Assembly: GCA_038522735.1 (NCBI GenBank)
Contig: JBCBJX010000035.1
Span: 1-27,399, forward strand
Reading direction: 5' to 3'
Origin: JBCBJX01 sp038522735
Lineage (GTDB): Bacteria > Pseudomonadota > Alphaproteobacteria > Caulobacterales > Parvularculaceae
DNA: 27,399 bases
Shown: positions 1 through 7,388 of the stretch, in pieces
Numbering within the stretch: position 1 is the first letter of the stretch
Layout of the letters: every line of letters starts with the position of its first letter
Notes under the pieces: generated by a model
What the model was told of the DNA's origin: nothing
The model's input: the letters and a program-made list of their open reading frames with translations, nothing else
Databases searched by the model: none
Translations under genes and position numbers: made by a program

Positions 1-111
1 CTCCGCCCGCGGAAACGACCCCCGCGCCCGCTTCAGCTCCGCGAAATACCGGTAGTTCCCTTCCGACTTCAGACCCGAAAGAGCCTCAGAAAAATACGCC
101 TCAAAATCCAC
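1..111 (-). CDS. hemA: 5-aminolevulinate synthase, N-terminal fragment (cut by window edge)
   Basis: Only the first 37 codons are inside the window. They read VDFEAYFSEALSGLKSEGNY and continue RYFAELKRARGSFPRAE, which resembles the start of alphaproteobacterial HemA (pattern YEAFF..L..L..E..YRVF.DL.R..G.FPRA). HemA condenses glycine with succinyl-CoA to give 5-aminolevulinate, the first tetrapyrrole precursor. I chose the GTG at 111-109 because GGAGG lies 5 bases before it and the family similarity begins there. An in-frame ATG at 178-180 would add 23 residues and cannot be excluded. The gene overlaps the end of puhE by 11 bases. hemA at the end of the puh arm is a common PGC arrangement. The pyridoxal-phosphate domain lies outside the window. 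Confidence 0.85.
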   Translation of the reverse strand, partial: MDFEAYFSEALSGLKSEGNYRYFAELKRARGSFPRAE

Positions 112-967
112 TCTCGCCTCCAGCAGCGCGCGGCTCTTTGCCAACCAGTTGATGGGATGCGCCGAGGGCCCGCTGGCCATCGGCGCCGGTTTTTGCGTGT
201 TCGTCCGACAGCCCCGTCGCCCAGCGCCAGAGCGCCGCGTCGCCGAGTGGCGCGTAAAGCGCGCCGTGCTCCAGCGCCGCAAGGGCGGCGAGGGCTGAAA
301 GGAGCGCGAGCGCCGTCGCCTCGAAGCCGCCCGCCGGTGCGGCGTGGGCGGAAATGAAAAGGAGCGCAGCGAGCAGGACGATGGCGATGATCGCCGGGCC
401 CGCGGCGCGGCTGGCGCCGTATCCGAAGAAACTCGTGAGGTAGGCCAGATGGTCCGGCAGGAAGCCGCGATTGACCCGCGGGGCGCCGAAGAAAATGAGA
501 AGCTTCGCGCTGAGGCGCATCGCCCAGAGGAGCGCGAACATCCACGCCGCCATGCTGTTCGGCGATCCGGCCGTCAGTACAAGGAGAAGCGCGCCTTGGG
601 CGGCCAGAAGAAGCTCGTGATGGCGGAGCGCGTCCCAGGCCCCCTTGAAGCGCGTCTTGAGGCTCGCGCCTTCGGGGCAAACGGTTTTGGTCGGCCCGCT
701 GACATAGCCGAGAAGGAACAGAACCTCGTGCCACGCCCAGCAGGCGAGGCCCGCGGCAAAGCCGGCGTAGGCGCCCGCGACATCCGCCCGGTCCTGCAGT
801 TGTATCGCCGCGAGGACGCCGCCGACGCCGACGATGCTCGCGGCGACAGCTGTCGCGCTATAGGTCTTCGGCCGACGGCCGATCAGCCACAGGACGACGC
901 CGGTGCTCAGCCACCACGCGAAGGCGGCGACGGCGAGCGGAACGAAGAGGGCGGAGTCGAAGCTCAT
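101..967 (-). CDS. puhE: PuhE, photosynthetic complex assembly membrane protein
   Basis: 288 residues, strongly hydrophobic, with about seven likely membrane segments. It matches the DUF3623-type family (alphaproteobacterial photosynthetic complex assembly protein 2) in composition, length and place. Recognisable stretches are the N-terminal MSFDSALFVPLAVAAFAWW, the central ACWAWHEVLFLLGYVSGP, and a later RVNRGFLPDHLAYLTSFFG. In Rhodobacter PuhE affects reaction-centre and pigment levels, but its biochemical role is unclear. The open frame runs further upstream, but the family start is the ATG at 967, which lies 7 bases after the acsF stop. The last 25 or so residues are hydrophilic and poorly typical. 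The end overlaps the hemA start by 11 bases. Confidence 0.88.
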   Translation of the reverse strand: MSFDSALFVPLAVAAFAWWLSTGVVLWLIGRRPKTYSATAVAASIVGVGGVLAAIQLQDRADVAGAYAGFAAGLACWAWHEVLFLLGYVSGPTKTVCPEGASLKTRFKGAWDALRHHELLLAAQGALLLVLTAGSPNSMAAWMFALLWAMRLSAKLLIFFGAPRVNRGFLPDHLAYLTSFFGYGASRAAGPAIIAIVLLAALLFISAHAAPAGGFEATALALLSALAALAALEHGALYAPLGDAALWRWATGLSDEHAKTGADGQRALGASHQLVGKEPRAAGGESGF

Positions 968-974
968 CAGGCGA

Positions 975-2045
975 TCACCAGACCGGTTGCAGGCGCGTCG
1001 CTTCAGGAAGGGCGTTCTTCCGTGTCGGCAGGAAATAGAGGCCGGCGAAGGTGAGCCCGGCTTGCAGGGCGAGACCGGCGCGCTTGACCTTGCCGAAGAC
1101 GCCCTGCGTCTTCGCTTCATCCATAGCGTTCGAGAGCCGACGCAGGCGTTCAAGGCCTTGCAGAAACTTCGGATTATCAAGATCAATCTCGACCGGGAAC
1201 ACCTGGCGGGAGATCTCAGTCGTCAGGCGGAACACCTTCATGTCGTAGTCCGTCGGATCGACGCCGAGCGCCTCATGAAAAGCCGGCCGGGCGTGATCGC
1301 GCACATACATGGTCGCGAAGACGGCGAGGAGGAAGAACCGGATCCAGAGTTTGTTGCCGCCGCGCAGCAGTTTCGGGTCGGCGCGCATCAAAAGCGCGAA
1401 GGCCTCGCCGTGACGGAATTCGTCATTACACCATTCTTTGAACCACTTGAAGATCGGATGGAAGCGCAGCTCCGGATGGCGCTCCAGCTGGCGATAGATG
1501 GTGATGTAGCGGGCGTAGCCGATCTTCTCGGAGAGATAGACGCTGTAGAAAATGTATTTGGGCTTGAAGAAGGTGTACTTCTTCGCCTTCGTCAGAAATC
1601 CGAGATCGACGCCGATCCCGAAGTCTTTCAGCACATAGTTGATGAAGCCCGCATGGCGCGCTTCGTCGCGGCTCATGCAGCGGAAGAGCGTCTTGATGTC
1701 CTTGTTGGAGACCTGTTTGACGATCTCTTTATAAAGGACGCATCCAGAGAATTCCGCCGTCAGCGAGCTGACGAGAAAATCCACAAACTCGGCCCGCAGT
1801 TTCGGATCAAGATCGTTGAGAATGTTGTCGAACTCGTCGGTGCGCCGGAAATGGCCTTTGTTAGGGTCGCTCTCGAGCTCAGCGATCAGCGCGTCCCACT
1901 CGTTGCGAACCGGGGAGACGTCGATCTTGTTCATCGCCTCGTAATCGGTCGTGTAGAAGCGCGGGCTGAGCATGGTCGTCTCAAGCGCCGACTCCGTCGT
2001 TTTGTACGGAGCGTCGGATTGGGTTTCGGTCGTGTCGAGGGGCAT
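975..2045 (-). CDS. acsF: Aerobic Mg-protoporphyrin IX monomethyl ester oxidative cyclase
   Basis: 356 residues, the normal length for AcsF. This diiron enzyme uses O2 to form ring E, converting Mg-protoporphyrin monomethyl ester to protochlorophyllide. The diiron signatures are visible: E98 in LTAEFSGC, DEARH at 127-131, and NDEFRH at 207-212. TAEFSGCVLYKEI and RCMSRDEARHAGFINYVLKD are typical of the family. The start follows the orf95 stop by 2 bases and has a GGGAG ribosome site about 8 bases upstream. It lies between orf95 and puhE in the puh arm. Its presence, with no bchE seen here, indicates oxygen-dependent pigment synthesis. Known AcsF enzymes need an electron donor and sometimes an accessory protein (Ycf54 or BciE), and neither is recognised here. 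Confidence 0.96.
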   Translation of the reverse strand: MPLDTTETQSDAPYKTTESALETTMLSPRFYTTDYEAMNKIDVSPVRNEWDALIAELESDPNKGHFRRTDEFDNILNDLDPKLRAEFVDFLVSSLTAEFSGCVLYKEIVKQVSNKDIKTLFRCMSRDEARHAGFINYVLKDFGIGVDLGFLTKAKKYTFFKPKYIFYSVYLSEKIGYARYITIYRQLERHPELRFHPIFKWFKEWCNDEFRHGEAFALLMRADPKLLRGGNKLWIRFFLLAVFATMYVRDHARPAFHEALGVDPTDYDMKVFRLTTEISRQVFPVEIDLDNPKFLQGLERLRRLSNAMDEAKTQGVFGKVKRAGLALQAGLTFAGLYFLPTRKNALPEATRLQPVW

Positions 2046-2047
2046 GG

Positions 2048-2335
2048 TTATAATCTCCCGCCGGAAAAGCTGACTTCATAGAGTTCTGTGAGTTCGAACA
2101 TAGCGCGCAAGCGGACGACCTGGCGTTCCAGGAACGTCGCCCGGGTCACCGTCGCGCGCCGGCGGATGTCGAGGGATCCGCCATAAGGGACGGAGACCGG
2201 CGCGCCGTGGACGAGCACCTTGTCGCCGACGACAGAGACAACGTCGCCTTCAAGTTCAACATGGGCTTCAAGAGATTCATCCGTATGCTGCACTGTAATT
2301 CGGCAATCGACGTCGAAGCGGCGGATGTGCGTCAT
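2048..2335 (-). CDS. Small conserved-looking PGC protein between puhC and acsF, unknown function
   Basis: 95 residues, soluble, with no signal peptide or membrane segment. The first two thirds look beta-rich with alternating hydrophobic residues (DCRITVQHTDESLEAHVELE, then DVVSVVGDKVLVHGAPVSVP). The end looks helical and charged (TFLERQVVRLRAMFELTELY). The start ATG overlaps the puhC stop as ATGA (2332-2335), and the stop lies 2 bases before acsF, so it is almost certainly co-translated with them. I recall a small unnamed ORF being annotated in this slot in other purple-bacterial clusters, but I cannot name a family. The context would fit a role in cyclase function or reaction-centre assembly; that is inference from position only. 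Confidence 0.85.
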   Translation of the reverse strand: MTHIRRFDVDCRITVQHTDESLEAHVELEGDVVSVVGDKVLVHGAPVSVPYGGSLDIRRRATVTRATFLERQVVRLRAMFELTELYEVSFSGGRL

Positions 2336-2790
2336 GATGATCTCCGGGCCTCTGCGAGTTCGAGGAGTTCTGCGAAGACGCCTTCATTGTCGTCGCCGAA
2401 GGCGTTGAGAGCGAGGCGGTCGCCGGTCACGGGGTCATGGAGGGCCAGGAGACCCTCCGGCGTGCGGATAAGGTCGAAGGGCGCCTCCGCCCCGCCGCCG
2501 CGGGCGATGCGCTTCGAGGCGAGGGACCGGAGCGCGATCCGCAGGAAGCCGCCTTCGCCGGGCCCGTAGGCGCGCACTTCTTCTCCGGTTGTGGGATCGA
2601 CGGCGCGCACGCCGCCGTTCGCTACGTCTTCGAACCGGAGCGATACGGAAGATTGTACCGTAAGCGGCTCCGGAACGGCGGCGCCGGTCAGTCGTCCGTA
2701 GCCCGCTGCCGCGAACCCGACGGCGATCAGCGCGAAACACCCGGCGATGAGAACCGGCGGTATGCGTTCATTGTGATGATGACCGGACAT
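2332..2790 (-). CDS. puhC: PuhC, photosynthetic complex assembly protein
   Basis: 152 residues with one N-terminal membrane anchor (about residues 11-32, PPVLIAGCFALIAVGFAAAG) and a periplasmic domain. The domain carries the pattern SLRFEDVANGGVRAVDPTTG, a later EGGFLRIALRSLASKR, and PFDLIRTPEGLLALHDPVTG, as in alphaproteobacterial photosynthetic complex assembly protein 1. In Rhodobacter capsulatus PuhC is needed for normal LH1-RC organisation. It lies 12 bases after puhB and overlaps the next gene by 4 bases. The N-terminus has a short histidine run (MSGHHHNER), of unknown meaning. Length and position agree with the family. Confidence 0.92.
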   Translation of the reverse strand: MSGHHHNERIPPVLIAGCFALIAVGFAAAGYGRLTGAAVPEPLTVQSSVSLRFEDVANGGVRAVDPTTGEEVRAYGPGEGGFLRIALRSLASKRIARGGGAEAPFDLIRTPEGLLALHDPVTGDRLALNAFGDDNEGVFAELLELAEARRSS

Positions 2791-2802
2791 GGGTTCGAGC
2801 CT

Positions 2803-3486
2803 CTAAGCGGCGGAGGGCGCGAGGGTCGCGCCGTTGGGTGCTGCGGTTGCGCTCGGCGTCGCCGGAGCGCCCGGTTGCAGCGAGATCTCGTCCGGCCGCT
2901 GGGCTTTCACGGCCTCGGCGATGAGGGCGGCGACGGCTTGGGCGTCGGGCGCCGAGCGCAGCGCCGCTTCAGCGTTTGCGAACTTGAAGGGTCGCGCATG
3001 GGGCCAGAGGCGAAGGAACCCGGGGCTCGCCCCGCCATTCATCGCGACGACAAGATCGCCTGATCCGTCCGCATAGGACTTCAGGGCGAGGTTTCGAATC
3101 GCAGCGAAAGGAAGGTTCACGTATTTCCGAATGGCGACGCCGTAGCGCAGCACGATGCGCCGGTCGGTGACGGTGTAGACCGTGGAGCGCGCCATCGCGA
3201 CGCCGAGGAGCGTCAGGACGGCGAAGGACGCCGCGGCGGCCGCGAGGCCGAGGCTCGCGACGCCCGCGGCCTCGACCGCTCCGCCGTCGCCTGCGAGAAC
3301 CGCGACGATCCGGGCGCCAATGACCAAGGCGAACCAGCCCGCGACCCAGCGGAAGCGGAAGACCCGGGCTGCGAAGGCGAGGGGCTTCGGCGACCCGCGC
3401 CAGCGCACGGTTTCACCTGCCGGAAGCGCCTCCGGCAGACCCGGCTCCGGTTCGCCGGGGGTGTCTTCTTCATCATGGAAGCGCAT
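2803..3486 (-). CDS. puhB: PuhB, reaction-centre assembly protein (bacterial PH-like domain)
   Basis: 227 residues. The N-terminus is acidic, followed by two membrane segments (about 47-65 and 76-98). A bPH2-type domain then begins at VYTVTDRRIVLRYGVAIRKY (about 103-122). The stretch LWPHARPFKFANAEAALR is characteristic of PuhB. In Rhodobacter capsulatus PuhB dimerises, associates with the reaction centre and promotes its assembly. The start shares one base with the puhA stop (TGATG at 3484-3488), so translation is probably coupled to puhA. The C-terminal 30 residues are low-complexity (Ala, Pro and Ser rich) and likely unstructured. Confidence 0.92.
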   Translation of the reverse strand: MRFHDEEDTPGEPEPGLPEALPAGETVRWRGSPKPLAFAARVFRFRWVAGWFALVIGARIVAVLAGDGGAVEAAGVASLGLAAAAASFAVLTLLGVAMARSTVYTVTDRRIVLRYGVAIRKYVNLPFAAIRNLALKSYADGSGDLVVAMNGGASPGFLRLWPHARPFKFANAEAALRSAPDAQAVAALIAEAVKAQRPDEISLQPGAPATPSATAAPNGATLAPSAA

Positions 3487-4262
3487 CAGATCCAGGGCTC
3501 CTGACGATCTTTCGAGGCGTAGAGTTTGCCGCCGCCGAAATAGCCTGAGATCTTGTCTTCCTCGAGCCGGGTGACGGAATCCGGCGTTTTCGTGGTCGGA
3601 ACGCCGTCGAAGTGCTCCGCATAGATCGCCTCTACACGAAGGGCGTCTTTCTTCACGACGGAGAAGGCGAACGGCACGAGAACTCTTTTGGGGATCTCGC
3701 CGCCGTCGAGGGTGACTTCATAGTAACGGATGATCGCCTCCGAACGGTCCACCCAGAGATCGCTCACCGTGCCGACTTTTTTTCCGTCGCCGGCGATGAC
3801 AGGCAGGCCGCGCGGATCGATGTCGTTCTCTTCGACCGTGTAACCGCTTGCGACGCGGTAAGGCACGATCCTGTGGTCGCCGTCGAGGGTGAGGTCCGGC
3901 ACGTCCTGACGCTCGGACCATGACGCCGGGCCGACGCCGTCTTTCAGCGGATCGCCGGTCGGGACGAAGGGCGAGCCGGGCGTAGAAGAGGTCGCCGCGA
4001 GAGCGAGCGTGCGGCTCTCGCGCTTCATGTTCGGGAACGAGACCTCGCCGCGCCCGTGGGGCAGCTTGTAGGTCTTGGGAAGCGGCACCCGGAGGCTGTT
4101 CATGTCCTCCACGGTTCCGCCTTGTTCGGTTTCAAGCGGAAAGCCCTCCCGGTGGCTTTCGCGATTGAGGACGAACACGAGGCCGAAAAAGAAAATTGTG
4201 AACGCCCAGAGCGTGATGTCGACGAGGTCGATGCCGCTCACGAAGAAAAGGTCTGTAAACAT
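3486..4262 (-). CDS. puhA: Photosynthetic reaction centre H subunit
   Basis: 258 residues, the usual H-subunit length. A single N-terminal membrane helix (about 12-32, DLVDITLWAFTIFFFGLVFV) is followed by RESHREGFPLE, the counterpart of the RREDxREGYPL motif. The cytoplasmic PRC-barrel domain includes DPRGLPVIAGDGKKVGTVSD followed by LWVDRSEAIIRYYEVTLDGG. Glu182 in that stretch probably corresponds to the proton-path Glu173 of Rhodobacter sphaeroides (inferred by eye, not aligned). The H subunit caps the L/M core on the cytoplasmic side and conducts protons to QB. A 29-base gap separates it from lhaA, one of the two widest gaps in this gene train. A separate puhA promoter inside lhaA is known in Rhodobacter but was not identified here. 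Confidence 0.96.
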   Translation of the reverse strand: MFTDLFFVSGIDLVDITLWAFTIFFFGLVFVLNRESHREGFPLETEQGGTVEDMNSLRVPLPKTYKLPHGRGEVSFPNMKRESRTLALAATSSTPGSPFVPTGDPLKDGVGPASWSERQDVPDLTLDGDHRIVPYRVASGYTVEENDIDPRGLPVIAGDGKKVGTVSDLWVDRSEAIIRYYEVTLDGGEIPKRVLVPFAFSVVKKDALRVEAIYAEHFDGVPTTKTPDSVTRLEEDKISGYFGGGKLYASKDRQEPWI

Positions 4263-4291
4263 GGGTCAAGGTCTCCTTTGGACAGGCCGGA

Positions 4292-5734
4292 TCAACCGGG
4301 CGACGCAACGAACGTGACGGGGTTTCGAGGTTGGTTTTCAGCGTAGGCGGAGCGCCGCGCGAGGGGGCCGATTGCGACGAGTGCGGCGAAGAGGAAAAGG
4401 ATCTCGACATGGTAGACGAGGCCGTAGCCGGCGTAGGCGTCCGTCGACGCGCCGAGGGCGGCGAGTTGAACGCCGCCGTCGCGCACGAGGCCGCCGAAGG
4501 TCATGGCGAGACCGGCGGCGCTTGCCTGAACGGCGCCCCAGGCGCCGAGGGCGAGGCCCGCTTCCTTCGGCTTCACGAGGCTCATCATCTCCGTCAGGGT
4601 GCAGACGGCGAAGAGGCCGCCGCCGAGACCGATGAGCGGAACGCCGGCGAAGAACAGAGCCGGCGCCGCGAGCGGCGCGGCGAAGATGACGAGAGCGAAC
4701 GCGAACGCGCCGACCACAGCGCCGTAGCCGGCGAGCCGCGTCGCCTCCATACCCTTGGTTAAGAGGCGTGCGGATAAACCAAAGCCCGCAAGCGTTCCGC
4801 CGGCGAAGAGGGCTGTGAGGGCCGAGGTCGCGCCGACGGAGAGGCCGAGCACCTCGCCGCCATAGGGCTCCAGCAGAATATCCTGCATGTTGAAGCCCGC
4901 TGCACCGAGGCCGATGGCGATGAGAAGCCGTCCCGCGCGCGGCTCGCCCGCAAGGCGTTTCAGGGATTGAAGGAAAGGCGGACCGTCGGGCTCGCCGGCG
5001 GCGGAGGGGCGGCGCGGCTCCATTTTCCACATGGCGAGGGTGTTGAGGACGATGGCGACGATCGCCGAGCCCTGGACGACCTGGGCGAGACGAAGGAGTG
5101 AAAAGTCCGCCAGCAGACGGCCGAAGACGACGGCGCCGATCCCCATGCCGACGAGCAGCATGACATAAAGGAGCGAGACGACCTTCGGGCGGTTCTCGGC
5201 CGGCGCAAGGTCCGTCGCGAGGGCGAGGCCCGCTGTCTGGGTCATGGAAACGCCGGCGCCGATCGAAAGGAAGGCGAAGGCCGCCCCCGCCGCGCCGATG
5301 CGCGGATCGGAGCCGTTCCAGCCGGACAGCACGGCGAGAGCGAAAGGCATCACGGCGAGGCCGCCGAACTGCATGAGGCCGCCGAACCAGATGTATGGCG
5401 AGCGCCGCCAGCCAAGCACCGTATGGTGCGTGTCCGAATGGTGGCCGATCAGCATTCGCGCCGGCGCGAAAACGAGCGGCAAAGCCGCCATCAGCGCGAC
5501 GACGGCGGCGGAGAGGCCGAGCTCGACGATCATCACCCGGTTGAGGACGCCTGTGAGAAGCGCCGTCACCATGCCGACCGAGACCTGGAAGAGAGAGAGC
5601 CGCAGCAGCCGGGGCAGGGGAAGCTCCGCGCTCGCTGCGTCCGCAAACGGAAGAAGGCGTGCGGAGACGCGCGTCCAGCCCATGGCCGCCGCGCGCATCG
5701 CCTCTTTCGCCTTATCCCGGTTCGCGTCGGTCAT
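4292..5734 (-). CDS. lhaA: LhaA, LH1 assembly / BCD-family major facilitator protein
   Basis: 480 residues with about 12 predicted membrane helices, belonging to the PucC/LhaA (BCD) branch of the major facilitator superfamily. Typical stretches are LPRLLRLSLFQVSVGMVTAL, LNRVMIVELGLSAAVVALM, GHHSDTHHTVLGWRRSPYIW and MQDILLEPYGGEVLGLSVGA. In Rhodobacter capsulatus LhaA is needed for efficient LH1 assembly and may deliver bacteriochlorophyll. The start codon overlaps the bchM stop as ATGA (5731-5734). It stands between bchM and puhA, the standard position. A second family member lies at 18128-19468 beside bchG and bchP. Confidence 0.94.
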   Translation of the reverse strand: MTDANRDKAKEAMRAAAMGWTRVSARLLPFADAASAELPLPRLLRLSLFQVSVGMVTALLTGVLNRVMIVELGLSAAVVALMAALPLVFAPARMLIGHHSDTHHTVLGWRRSPYIWFGGLMQFGGLAVMPFALAVLSGWNGSDPRIGAAGAAFAFLSIGAGVSMTQTAGLALATDLAPAENRPKVVSLLYVMLLVGMGIGAVVFGRLLADFSLLRLAQVVQGSAIVAIVLNTLAMWKMEPRRPSAAGEPDGPPFLQSLKRLAGEPRAGRLLIAIGLGAAGFNMQDILLEPYGGEVLGLSVGATSALTALFAGGTLAGFGLSARLLTKGMEATRLAGYGAVVGAFAFALVIFAAPLAAPALFFAGVPLIGLGGGLFAVCTLTEMMSLVKPKEAGLALGAWGAVQASAAGLAMTFGGLVRDGGVQLAALGASTDAYAGYGLVYHVEILFLFAALVAIGPLARRSAYAENQPRNPVTFVASPG

Positions 5735-6426
5735 CTGATGACGCGCTCCATCGCCTGCGAGATATAGAAGCCGGAGTTGACCCGCCGGGAGCGGCCGGGG
5801 GCCCCCGCCGCGCCGCGCTGATCCATCAGTTTTGTGAGCTGGCGTTCCGTCGCGGGAACGATCGCAGGCGACCTGTCGGCGCGCGGGAAAAGCTTGCCCG
5901 CGGCGTGCATAAGGCTGAGCAGCGGCGTGCGCGGCGCGAACGTGACGATGACGGAGCTGGAAGCGCGGTGGGTGAGCCGCGCGATCGCAGCGGCGGCGTC
6001 CGCCGGCTCGTAGTGGATGATCGAATCCATACCGACGATGTGATCGAAGTCGCCGAAAGCGGGGTCGAGCATGTCGCCAGCGATGAAATCGACCGTTCCG
6101 GGCAGGGAGAGATCTGCGATGCGCTCGCGGGCGAGGTCGAGGAGCGTTGGTGAAAGATCGACGGCCGTGACGACGCCGCCGCGACGCGCGGCTTCGATGG
6201 CGAGCTGACCCGCCCCGCAGCCGGCGTCGAGAATGCGGCGCCCGGTCAGGTCCTGCGGCAGCCAGGACAGGAGCGTTTCACGCATGGCGTCGCGACCGGC
6301 GCGGACGGTCGCCCGCACGCCGCTCACCGGCGCGTCGGAGGTGAGCTTCGCCCACGCGTCGGCGGCCGTGCGATCGAAATAGGTTTCGATCTCTCCGCGC
6401 CGCGCGATATAGGCCGTGTCGCTCAT
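5731..6426 (-). CDS. bchM: Magnesium-protoporphyrin O-methyltransferase
   Basis: 231 residues. This is a class I SAM-dependent methyltransferase with motif I ILDAGCGAG at residues 65-73, an acidic end of strand 2 (VVTAVDLSP), and GDMLDPAFGDFDHIVGMDSI downstream. YFDRTAADAWAKLTSDAPVS is typical of the BchM N-terminus. The enzyme methylates the C13 propionate of Mg-protoporphyrin IX just after the chelatase step and is stimulated by BchH in known systems, which fits the linkage with bchH. It lies 22 bases after bchL and overlaps lhaA by 4 bases. Confidence 0.95.
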   Translation of the reverse strand: MSDTAYIARRGEIETYFDRTAADAWAKLTSDAPVSGVRATVRAGRDAMRETLLSWLPQDLTGRRILDAGCGAGQLAIEAARRGGVVTAVDLSPTLLDLARERIADLSLPGTVDFIAGDMLDPAFGDFDHIVGMDSIIHYEPADAAAAIARLTHRASSSVIVTFAPRTPLLSLMHAAGKLFPRADRSPAIVPATERQLTKLMDQRGAAGAPGRSRRVNSGFYISQAMERVIR

Positions 6427-6448
6427 CGTCTCGTCCGTCCTTTCAGGA

Positions 6449-7378
6449 TCAATCGAAGCCGAGGAAATCGAAGATCTCCCGGTCCTTCATCGGTGTCGCA
6501 TCAAGTTCATCCGTACCAGCCCAGAGGTCTTCGGCGAGCGCGATATAGCTCTCCTGAACCGCCTTCAGCTCAGGGTCGTCGCCCATCTCGAACAGCGTTG
6601 ATTTTTTCAGGCGCGAGCGACGGATGATGTCGAGGTCCGGGAAGTGGGCGAGGCGCTTCATGCCCGTCGCCTCATTGTACCGGTCGATTTCGTCCGTCGC
6701 CGCCGAGCGGTTGGCGATGACGCCGCCTAGGCGCACGCCGTAATTTTTCGCCTTCGCCTGGATCGCCGAGACGATGCGGTTCATGGCGAAAATCGAATCG
6801 AAATCGTTGGCGCAGACGATGAGCCCGCGCTCTGCGTGCTGGAGGGGCGAGGCGAACCCGCCGCACACGACGTCGCCGAGCACGTCGAAAATCACGACGT
6901 CCGTGTCGTCGAGGAGGTGGTGTTCTTTAAGGAGCTTCACCGTCTGACCGACCACGTAGCCGCCGCAACCGGTGCCGGCCGGCGGGCCGCCCGCCTCGAC
7001 GCACATGACGCCGTTATAGCCCTCGAAAACGAAATCCTCCGTCCGCAGCTCTTCGGTATGAAAATCGACGCTTTCGAGGACGTCGATCACCGTCGGCATC
7101 AGCTTCTTCGTAAGCGTGAACGTCGAGTCGTGCTTCGGGTCGCAGCCGATCTGCAGGACGCGTTTGCCGATCTTGGAGAAGGCGGCGGAGAGATTTGAGG
7201 ACGTCGTCGACTTGCCGATGCCGCCTTTTCCGTAAACGGCGAACACCTTCGCCGTCTCGATGTGCATGTCCGGGTCGAGCGCGACCTGCACGCTGCCTTC
7301 GCCATCCTCGCGTTTGCGGCCGGGCGCGGAGGAGCGGGCTTCGATTTTCGGCGGGCGGGCGATGTCGAGTGTGGTCAT
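6449..7378 (-). CDS. bchL: Dark-operative protochlorophyllide reductase, ATP-binding L protein
   Basis: 309 residues, related to nitrogenase iron protein NifH. The P-loop is FAVYGKGGIGKSTTSSNLSA (about 46-65). The probable [4Fe-4S] ligands of the homodimer are Cys138 (GTGCGGYV) and Cys172 (GDVVCGGF). The protein delivers electrons to the BchN/BchB heterotetramer with ATP hydrolysis. The open frame continues 69 codons upstream over the end of bchH, but that part is antifamily sequence. The ATG at 7378 (MTTLDIARPP) lies 10 bases after the bchH stop and gives a normal length. About 35 residues before the fold are charged and probably flexible. Confidence 0.97.
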   Translation of the reverse strand: MTTLDIARPPKIEARSSAPGRKREDGEGSVQVALDPDMHIETAKVFAVYGKGGIGKSTTSSNLSAAFSKIGKRVLQIGCDPKHDSTFTLTKKLMPTVIDVLESVDFHTEELRTEDFVFEGYNGVMCVEAGGPPAGTGCGGYVVGQTVKLLKEHHLLDDTDVVIFDVLGDVVCGGFASPLQHAERGLIVCANDFDSIFAMNRIVSAIQAKAKNYGVRLGGVIANRSAATDEIDRYNEATGMKRLAHFPDLDIIRRSRLKKSTLFEMGDDPELKAVQESYIALAEDLWAGTDELDATPMKDREIFDFLGFD

Positions 7379-7388
7379 AGGAGCGCTT

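Noticed and set aside
903..2081. A 392-codon plus-strand open frame opposite acsF
   Set aside because: The minus-strand AcsF has clear diiron motifs and family length; the plus frame is charged, motif-free and is an effect of high GC codon use.
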